Shown one piece after another: positions 1 to 5,002 of a stretch of 18,270 nucleotides of DNA. Location of the stretch: assembly GCA_043777755.1 (NCBI GenBank), contig JAYWHK010000300.1, forward strand, positions 1-18,270, in the 5' to 3' direction. The notes beneath the pieces are model-generated. The model did no database searches. It had not been told where the DNA came from and saw only the letters and a program-made list of their open reading frames with translations. Numbering within the stretch: the stretch's first letter is position 1; each line of letters begins with the position of its first letter. This DNA is from CANHEE01 sp043777755. GTDB taxonomy: Bacteria > Bacteroidota > Bacteroidia > Chitinophagales > Saprospiraceae. Made by a program: the position numbers and the translations under genes.

Positions 1-128
1 CCTGAATACTCGTCTAAGTATGGCATATTTATATAATTTAAAAATTTGTTAATTTTACTATATTTATACAAATGAATAGTTAAAATGGTTGCATCGTAAA
101 AAAAATTCTTATTGGCTGTAACGCTCTC

Positions 129-159
129 ATAAACGACAACATTTGTTGGTATCGTTTAT
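129..159. terminator. Hairpin in the left-edge intergenic region (possible terminator)
   Basis: Arms ATAAACGA (129-136) and TCGTTTAT (152-159) pair perfectly. An inner CAACA/TGTTG stem lies inside them and three bases are bulged on the right side. T-rich sequence follows, so it may end a gene lying left of the window, but there is no clean T run. The rest of 1-274 is AT-rich with no gene seen. The 12-mer ATCGTAAAAAAA occurs twice in it, near 93 and 169. Confidence 0.35.
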
Positions 160-274
160 TGTTATTTTTATCGTAAAAAAAGGTTATTTCATCTATCAAA
201 TTTTATTTAAGGAACGTTTTGACTGAAAAAAAGTGTTAATGTTTTATATTAACAAAATTAAAAACACAATTACA

Positions 275-925
275 ATGAAGAATAAAAATACTGCTGCTTT
301 TTTGGCTTTTGTTGCTGGTTTTGCTGGCACACATCAATTTTATCTTGGAAACGTTGCTGCGGGAATGTTGTTCATTTTTCTACTTTGCATCAAATTCAAA
401 TTTGCATTTTTATTGGCAATTATTCAAGGTATCATTTATTTGACAAAATCAGACGAAGATTTTAATCAAAAATACAACTATAGTCAGCGCAATAATTGGA
501 ATCCGCAGCGCAATGATTACGAATCAGCTCAAAGGGAGCGTGACGAGCAGTACCGCCGTGACGAACAACGCCGTCAAGCGGAAAGAACACAACAACAAAA
601 TAATAAATGGGATAATTGGAATATGCGCACGGACAATAGCCCTTTTAAAAAAGAAGGCATCGAAAAATACAAAGAATTTGATTTCAAAGGAGCGATAGTT
701 GCCTTTGAAAAAGCCTTGGTCAGTGAGCCAGTTGATGTGAGTACGTTGTTTAATTTGGCGTGCTGTCATGCGCATTTAGAAAATAAAGATGCCGCTTTTG
801 ACTTTTTACACCGTGCCATTCGAGGAGGTTTAAAAGATGTTGAAAAAATAAAAACACACGACGGATTGGCGTTTTTACGTGTACAACCTGAATGGGAGGA
901 AACACTAAAAATGTTGGAACGCTAA
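275..925 (+). CDS. TM2-domain membrane protein with C-terminal TPR-like repeats
   Basis: The 216-residue product has two parts. Residues 2-60 form a TM2-type domain: two hydrophobic helices (about 6-18 and 28-57) with the family's short GxxGxHxFYLGN-like segment at 15-26. A Q/R/N-rich charged linker (64-115) follows. Residues 124-190 read as TPR-like helices (a KEFDFKGAIVAFEKAL repeat, then NLACCHAHLENKDAAFDFL), and a short tail ends in a PEWEETL motif. TM2 proteins are small membrane proteins of mostly unknown function, and TPRs bind other proteins, so a membrane adaptor is inferred. I chose ATG 275 because TM2 proteins begin just before the first helix. An in-frame GTG at 233 and ATG at 239 would add 14 or 12 unrelated residues. 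It is the first gene of a co-directional five-gene cluster, 141 bases before the next gene. Confidence 0.8.
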   Translation: MKNKNTAAFLAFVAGFAGTHQFYLGNVAAGMLFIFLLCIKFKFAFLLAIIQGIIYLTKSDEDFNQKYNYSQRNNWNPQRNDYESAQRERDEQYRRDEQRRQAERTQQQNNKWDNWNMRTDNSPFKKEGIEKYKEFDFKGAIVAFEKALVSEPVDVSTLFNLACCHAHLENKDAAFDFLHRAIRGGLKDVEKIKTHDGLAFLRVQPEWEETLKMLER

Positions 926-997
926 GTATCCACAACGGATATTGGTTAATTATAATTCAAGAATACACTTAATTTTTCATTTTTAAAGGTAATTTAT

Positions 998-1027
998 TTG
1001 TTTTTTTATAAAAAAAATATACCTTAG
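998..1027 (+). promoter_or_regulatory. Bacteroidota-type promoter before the coiled-coil gene
   Basis: TTG at 998-1000 and TACCTTAG at 1020-1027 are 19 bases apart. This matches the TTG-N19-TAnnTTTG layout of the primary sigma factor of Bacteroidota with one mismatch in the -7 box. It lies 39 bases before ATG 1067, so the genes from 1067 onward could be transcribed separately from the TM2 gene. Confidence 0.5.
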
Positions 1028-1066
1028 CGGTAAGAATAAAAAATTTTTATTTCATCAACTCATTAA

Positions 1067-1747
1067 ATGGCAACTAATAACGGTATTTTTAGCAAAATCA
1101 AAGGGCTTTTCATCGTAGAAGACTCCAATAATTCAACACCGCAACCTACGACAACAAACAATAACACAGCGACGACAACACCGACGCAAGTGACAACACC
1201 AACTTACATCGCTCCAATTAATGCAACAGGTGAAGTGAGCGATAAGGTCATGGATAGTCTTTCCCAGGCTTTGGCTAACAACAATATCGAAGGTTTCGAC
1301 TATTTTGAGTTTCGAGGTTCTTTGTTATCGCTTTCAAAAATGCCAATGGACGAGCAAACTCGTTTTCAATCCGCTTATGCAATGGCGCAAACAATGGGCG
1401 CAACTGCACCAAAATTGGTGGATAGTGGTACGCATTATTTGAATGTTTTGAAAAATGAAGAAATGAAATTCCAACAAGCATTGGAGAATCAAAAAAGTGG
1501 AAACCTTGTTGCAAAAGAACAAGAAGCAACACAATTAGATGCTATTATTAAGCAAAAAGCGGAACAAATAAAGCGTTTGACAGAAGAAATTCAACAACAC
1601 CAAATCCAAATCGAAGATGCAAAACAACAAATCACCGAAATGGGCGCAAAAGTAGAAAAAACAAAAAATGATTTTCATACAACATATATTTCTTTGACCA
1701 ACCAAATTCAAGCAGATATTGACAATATGAAAAAATACCTTAAATAA
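1067..1747 (+). CDS. Hypothetical cytosolic coiled-coil protein
   Basis: This is a 226-residue protein without a signal peptide or TM helix. Residues 1-17 could be a short amphipathic segment (NGIFSKIKGLFIVED), followed by a T/N/P-rich disordered linker (about 20-55). A helical domain spans about 56-135 and includes IEGFDYFEFRGSLLSL (74-89) and SGTHYLNVL (120-128). A long charged coiled coil fills about 134-226 (KAEQIKRLTEEIQQHQIQIEDAKQQ). I do not recognise a named family with certainty. Its position two genes before a PspA/IM30-like coiled-coil protein suggests it could be a soluble partner in a membrane-surface assembly, which is inference. The start is the first in-frame ATG after a good promoter-like site. 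Seven-base tandem repeats begin four bases after the stop. Confidence 0.75.
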   Translation: MATNNGIFSKIKGLFIVEDSNNSTPQPTTTNNNTATTTPTQVTTPTYIAPINATGEVSDKVMDSLSQALANNNIEGFDYFEFRGSLLSLSKMPMDEQTRFQSAYAMAQTMGATAPKLVDSGTHYLNVLKNEEMKFQQALENQKSGNLVAKEQEATQLDAIIKQKAEQIKRLTEEIQQHQIQIEDAKQQITEMGAKVEKTKNDFHTTYISLTNQIQADIDNMKKYLK

Positions 1748-1751
1748 CCAG

Positions 1752-1779
1752 TGAACAGATAACAATGAACAGTGAACAA
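1752..1779. repeat. Heptamer tandem repeat, four units
   Basis: Four consecutive 7-base units read TGAACAG, ATAACAA, TGAACAG and TGAACAA (consensus TGAACAR). They begin four bases after the preceding stop codon and fill most of the gap to the next gene. Confidence 0.75.
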
Positions 1780-1813
1780 TATTAAAATATTGATAACTAA
1801 AAAAACTAAAATT

Positions 1814-2023
1814 ATGAAAAATCAATTGCTTTGGGGTTTATTGATTATTGTTGCAGTCGTATTTGGATTGCGAATCATAGGACCTCTATTTTCGATGGCA
1901 TTCAATTTGATAATACTGGCAATACTTTTGGCAGCGATTTATTCTTTTATAAATCCTGATTTTCGCCAAAAAATGCTAACTTTATTGACATTCATTAAAA
2001 ACCAATTTTTTAACAAAAAATAG
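1814..2023 (+). CDS. Small two-helix membrane protein
   Basis: This is a 69-residue protein with two hydrophobic helices (about 5-23 and 27-46) and a basic C-terminal tail (RQKMLTLLTFIKNQFFNKK, 51-69). The product is most likely an inner-membrane hairpin with the positive tail in the cytosol. I do not recognise a family. I chose ATG 1814 rather than the in-frame ATG at 1772 because the extra 14 residues are lysine-rich, partly encoded by the repeat-like spacer, and the first helix begins at once after 1814. It sits between two coiled-coil genes in a co-directional run, so its product may anchor or modulate them. Its small size and lack of motifs keep the functional call weak, but the uniform hydrophobic pattern supports a real gene. 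Confidence 0.65.
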   Translation: MKNQLLWGLLIIVAVVFGLRIIGPLFSMAFNLIILAILLAAIYSFINPDFRQKMLTLLTFIKNQFFNKK

Positions 2024-2054
2024 TTCTCCATTAAGTAGCGATTTGCTACAAGGG

Positions 2055-2090
2055 AAGTCCTTCCCTCAGGGAAGGATTTAGGATGGGCTA
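2055..2090. repeat. Palindromic intergenic repeat, unit 1
   Basis: TCCTTCCCT (2058-2066) and AGGGAAGGA (2068-2076) form perfect 9-bp arms around a single C. The pairing extends to 2055/2079 with one wobble, and a GGATGGGCTA tail follows. A small GTAGC/GCTAC hairpin (2035-2049) lies just before it. The repeat ends 24 bases before the next ATG and is closely related to the units near 3127 and 3243. Confidence 0.75.
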
Positions 2091-2113
2091 ACTAATAAAA
2101 TTTTCATCACATC

Positions 2114-3115
2114 ATGTCTACAGAATTAACACCAATGCAACCTAAAACCTTTTGGCAACGTCCCGAAGGCGTTACAGGTATGCTTTTTATGGGCGGACTT
2201 ATCTTAGGAGGAGGATATTTGCTCAACAAAATTTTGCCAACGCTCATCAAATTGGCAGAAAACACCTTGTATTTAGGGCTTATTTTGACTGCCTTGGCAG
2301 CACTTATTTTTGTCATTCTTGATCCTCGTGCGAGAAATCTCGTATGGTATATGTACAAAAGTATCATGCGTTGGATTACAGGAATGTTTGTCCAGATTGA
2401 CCCAATCGGAATTTTGAAATCTTACGTAGAAGACTTGGAAGACAATCTATCTAAGATGAACAAACAAATCGGAATGTTGCGTGGTCAAATGCAAAAGCTG
2501 AAAGAAATCATCGTAACCAACGAGAAACAAATCAGCAACAACCTTAGCATCGCCAACAAAGCAAAAGAAACAAACAACCAATCCATTATGGTTTTGAAAG
2601 CCCGTAGTGCTGGTCGTTTGAAGGAAAGCAATATGCGTTTGGACGAATTGTACAACAAAATGCAGATTTTATACAAAGTTTTAGGTAAAATGTATGAAAA
2701 TTCTGAGATTTTGAAAGAAGACATCAAAGACCAAGTTGGTGTAAAAGAGCAAGAACGCAACGCAATTCGTGCGAGTCACTCTGCTATGACTTCTGCCATC
2801 AATATCATCAACGGAAATACTGACCGCAAAGCAATGTTTGATATGGCAATGGAAACAGTGAACGATGAGGTTGCTATGAAAGTTGGTGAAATGGAACGTT
2901 TCATGGATGTTTCGAGTAATTTCATGAACTCTATTGACTTACAAAACGGTGTTTTTGAAGAAGAAGGTTTGGCAATGTTGGACAAATGGGAAAAAGAAGG
3001 CGCATCGCTTCTTTTGGGCAAAGAAAAGGAATTGCTCCTTTCTGGCAACGAAAGCGCAGCACCCGTTAATATCAGTACAAGAAGCAACAATCAATACGAT
3101 TCGCTTTTTGATTGA
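2114..3115 (+). CDS. Membrane-anchored PspA/IM30-like coiled-coil protein
   Basis: The product has 333 residues. Two hydrophobic helices (about 20-39 and 51-69) form an N-terminal membrane hairpin. A linker with the segment QIDPIGILKSYVEDLEDNLSKM (94-115) leads into a long helical coiled coil (about 97-275) and a short acidic/polar tail. The DP followed by a helix with a paired-acid, Lys-rich heptad pattern recalls the start of PspA/IM30/Vipp1 proteins, which remodel or protect the inner membrane and share the ESCRT-III fold. Classical PspA (about 220 residues) has an amphipathic helix and no TM hairpin, so this would be a permanently anchored variant. XpaC-like TM-plus-coiled-coil proteins are an alternative. 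Family membership is inferred by eye; the topology is clear. It is flanked on both sides by related palindromic repeats. Confidence 0.7.
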   Translation: MSTELTPMQPKTFWQRPEGVTGMLFMGGLILGGGYLLNKILPTLIKLAENTLYLGLILTALAALIFVILDPRARNLVWYMYKSIMRWITGMFVQIDPIGILKSYVEDLEDNLSKMNKQIGMLRGQMQKLKEIIVTNEKQISNNLSIANKAKETNNQSIMVLKARSAGRLKESNMRLDELYNKMQILYKVLGKMYENSEILKEDIKDQVGVKEQERNAIRASHSAMTSAINIINGNTDRKAMFDMAMETVNDEVAMKVGEMERFMDVSSNFMNSIDLQNGVFEEEGLAMLDKWEKEGASLLLGKEKELLLSGNESAAPVNISTRSNNQYDSLFD

Positions 3116-3126
3116 GAAATCCATCC

Positions 3127-3157
3127 TAAAAGTCCTTCCCAAAGGGAAGGACTTTTA
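3127..3157. repeat. Palindromic intergenic repeat, unit 2 (possible terminator)
   Basis: This is a perfect 14-bp inverted repeat, TAAAAGTCCTTCCC (3127-3140) and its complement (3144-3157), around a three-base AAA loop. It lies 12 bases after the preceding stop. The arm ends in TTTTA, so it could act as a weak terminator or mRNA 3' stabiliser. Its core matches the repeats near 2055 and 3243. Confidence 0.8.
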
Positions 3158-3242
3158 GCGCAGAGATAAATGATAAATGTCATTTTCAAAAACTTTAAAT
3201 TTTTATAAAATAAAAAATAACAAGTCTTTTCTATACGTTTAC

Positions 3243-3278
3243 AAGTCCTCTCCTCAGGAGAGGACTTAGGAGAGGCTT
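3243..3278. repeat. Palindromic intergenic repeat, unit 3
   Basis: AAGTCCTCTCCT (3243-3254) and AGGAGAGGACTT (3256-3267) are perfect 12-bp arms around one C. The tail AGGAGAGGCTT (3268-3278) parallels the tail of unit 1. It ends 12 bases before the next start codon, so it would fold in the mRNA leader of the ASKHA gene. Confidence 0.8.
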
Positions 3279-3289
3279 CACTTTTTAAT

Positions 3290-4321
3290 ATGGCACGTTT
3301 AACCACATTTTCAAGATTCCTCATTACGTTAGGAATCGTCGGTGCAATCGTTTTTGCACTATTCAAATTTTTTCCACAGCTCAATCCGTTGAATAAAAAA
3401 GACGGTGGAGGCACGACAGAAATCGTTGATGAGTCACGTAGTAAATACAATGACAACAACAGCGGTGGAAACACAACTTCTAACACCGACACCAAGCAAA
3501 TCAGTACTGGTGGCGAGCGTGTTCCTTTTGCTTACACACCTCCTGAGCCTGTCAATGGCAAGTTGAAAGGTGTGGTAGAATTGGGCGCATCAGGTTTTAA
3601 CTCATTTATTATCAGAGTAGATAATGCTAAAAACTGGAAACTTGAAAAAGCCGAATATGGCGCAAGTTTGGTTTATGAAAAATTAGCAACGGACGACGAT
3701 ATTAAAATTGGCTTAAAACGTTACATCGGTGATATGCTGGCTTTTGGCGTTAGCCCAAAAGAAATTCATTTTGTGATTAGTTCTGGTGCTAAAAAAATTG
3801 ATGTTACCGAAAAAATTATCAAAACCTTAAATGGCATGGGCTATGTAATGAATACCGTTACTCCTGAGCAAGAAGGGCGTTATGGCTACAAAGCAGCATT
3901 GCCACAGGCTTATCGCAGCCAAGGTTTTATGGTGGACATTGGGTCTGGTAACACCAAAATTTCGTATATGAAAAATGGTGCTTTACAAGCATCAGAAAGT
4001 TACGGTGCAAAATATTTCCAAAATGGAACGAGTGATGCAGCCGTAGCGAGCGAAGTGGAATCAAAATGCCAAGCTGTTCCAAGTAGCAACCGTAATATTT
4101 GCTTCATTATTGGAGGTGTTCCTTTTGAATTGGCAAAACAAGTACGCAACGGAAAAGAGCGTTTTACTGTTTTGAAAGCTCCTGGCGATTATAAGGCAGA
4201 AGGCGAAAAACAAAAAGCAGGTTTGAATATTTACAATGCCGTAGCAAAAGCGACAGGTTGTAAGCAATTCATCTTCGATTGGGACGCTAACTTTACGATT
4301 GGCTTCTTGTTGGATATGTAA
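3290..4321 (+). CDS. Membrane-tethered Ppx/GppA-like ASKHA-fold protein
   Basis: The 343-residue product starts with one TM helix (about 10-29) and a Gly/Asn/Thr-rich linker (38-78). The rest has the order of nucleotide-binding motifs of the ASKHA superfamily, closest to exopolyphosphatase/GppA proteins. These are a phosphate-1-like loop VVELGASGFNSFIIRV (95-110), a helix and strand ending in TPEQEGRYGYKA (191-202, placed like the SGEEEAR catalytic-Glu segment), phosphate-2 MVDIGSGNTKISYM (214-227), and an adenosine-type loop IIGGVPFELA (273-282). Known Ppx/GppA enzymes hydrolyse polyphosphate or pppGpp in the cytosol. Here the usual Asp of phosphate-1 is Glu97 and the protein is short and anchored, so it may be a sensor or an actin-like scaffold instead of an enzyme. 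It is the last gene before a strong terminator. Confidence 0.7.
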   Translation: MARLTTFSRFLITLGIVGAIVFALFKFFPQLNPLNKKDGGGTTEIVDESRSKYNDNNSGGNTTSNTDTKQISTGGERVPFAYTPPEPVNGKLKGVVELGASGFNSFIIRVDNAKNWKLEKAEYGASLVYEKLATDDDIKIGLKRYIGDMLAFGVSPKEIHFVISSGAKKIDVTEKIIKTLNGMGYVMNTVTPEQEGRYGYKAALPQAYRSQGFMVDIGSGNTKISYMKNGALQASESYGAKYFQNGTSDAAVASEVESKCQAVPSSNRNICFIIGGVPFELAKQVRNGKERFTVLKAPGDYKAEGEKQKAGLNIYNAVAKATGCKQFIFDWDANFTIGFLLDM

Positions 4322-4331
4322 GTAAAAAAGT

Positions 4332-4370
4332 AAAAAGCCGCAATGTCGTTACAGACATTGCGGCTTTTTT
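4332..4370 (+). terminator. Strong intrinsic terminator of the membrane cluster
   Basis: A perfect 16-bp stem (4332-4347 with 4354-4369) encloses the loop GTTACA and runs into T6. The stem core is AGCCGCAATGTC. It begins 11 bases after the ASKHA stop codon and cleanly closes the upstream gene cluster. Confidence 0.93.
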
Positions 4371-4479
4371 ATTGTAATTTTTTATTTTTTCCAAAAAATC
4401 TCTAAAAAATTTGTATGTTTGAGCTGTAAACAAAAAAATTAAAACAGTATGATAGCCAGAAATCAGAGCCTGATATGTT

Positions 4480-4547
4480 GTAAGGGCGACTTTAGTCGCA
4501 CATGCTACGCTTGCCAATGTAGCGTGTGCGACTAAAGTCGCCCTTAC
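4480..4547. repeat. 29-bp hairpin with self-palindromic arms (REP/MITE-like)
   Basis: Bases 4480-4508 pair with 4519-4547 over 29 positions with only one G-T wobble (4503/4524), around the loop GCTTGCCAAT. Each arm contains its own palindrome (GCGACT, two bases, AGTCGC), so the element can fold as one long hairpin or as two small ones. This resembles REP or MITE elements. No transposase is nearby. Confidence 0.85.
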
Positions 4548-4899
4548 GGTTGCCACAAAAAAAACCGTCAGATGGGGACAATTCATCTAACGATTTTCTA
4601 TAAAAGGTATGAAACTTTCTCTTTGGAATTTACTAAATTGGGTATATATAGGGTAAATTTTTTGCTTTTAAAAAGCCCAAATCACTACAAGTTTCGGGGA
4701 AAATTCATAACGATTTGGGCATAAAGTTGTTTGGTTTTAAGAATTTAGCTCTTTGGTGTCATTCTCACTTTTTGGTTAATTTCTTGGTAATCGTGAGGCA
4801 TTTCCGAATTAAGAAGTTTTTAGTGTTAAGATTCTTCTTGCGAGGAAGAAAGTTTTTTGAGTTGAGTTTTGTTAGTTAAGAAGTCTTTTGGGGAAAGAG

Positions 4900-4907
4900 T
4901 AACTTTA
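4900..4907 (+). promoter_or_regulatory. Possible -7 box for the histidine kinase gene
   Basis: TAACTTTA differs from the Bacteroidota -7 consensus TAnnTTTG at the last base only. It lies about 95 bases before the chosen start at 5003. No TTG occurs at the expected 19-base spacing, so support is weak. Confidence 0.3.
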
Positions 4908-4962
4908 GCCTGTTAAACTGTTCAAACACAATGCAAAGATGCAGTATGAATAGGAGTAAATC

Positions 4963-4982
4963 AATACGTCAGATGACGTATT
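4963..4982. promoter_or_regulatory. Operator-like palindrome before the histidine kinase
   Basis: AATACGTCA (4963-4971) and TGACGTATT (4974-4982) are perfect 9-bp arms with a two-base spacer. The site ends 20 bases before ATG 5003 and runs into TTTTT. It could be a binding site for a dimeric regulator, or an RNA hairpin controlling read-through or translation. Confidence 0.5.
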
Positions 4983-5002
4983 TTTATCATTTTTTTAACA
5001 TT

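Larger units (their letters stand above)
4371..5002. other. 632-base non-coding region before the histidine kinase
   Basis: No convincing gene was seen on either strand. It holds a perfect -7-like box TATGTTTG (4414-4421) without a -33 TTG; a 29-bp hairpin (4480-4547); 9-bp arms GCCCAAATC/GATTTGGGC (4675-4683 and 4712-4720); and a short TTCTTC/GAAGAA hairpin (4832-4850) running into AGTTTTTT. It also holds two near-copies of TTAAGAAGT followed by T-rich sequence (about 4809 and 4876), a promoter-like box at 4900, and a palindrome at 4963. It may be a long leader, or it may include a non-coding RNA. Confidence 0.6.

Noticed and set aside
927..941. Short TATCC/GGATA hairpin after the TM2 gene as a terminator
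   Set aside because: The arms are only 5 bp and no T run follows.
1752..1779. Heptamer array as a CRISPR array
   Set aside because: Units are only 7 bases long, directly adjacent and without spacers; no cas gene is present.
4450..4536. A 28-codon + strand frame starting after the TATGTTTG box
   Set aside because: It is Cys-rich only because it reads one arm and loop of the hairpin, and it has no ribosome binding site or recognisable feature.
4293..4586. A 97-residue open frame on the - strand in the gap before the kinase
   Set aside because: It runs through the intrinsic terminator and the long hairpin and its product is low-complexity A/T/V-rich, as expected from reading repeats.
4931..5002. 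The upstream ATG of the kinase frame as its true start
   Set aside because: It would add 24 residues before a well-formed signal peptide and would cross the operator-like palindrome.
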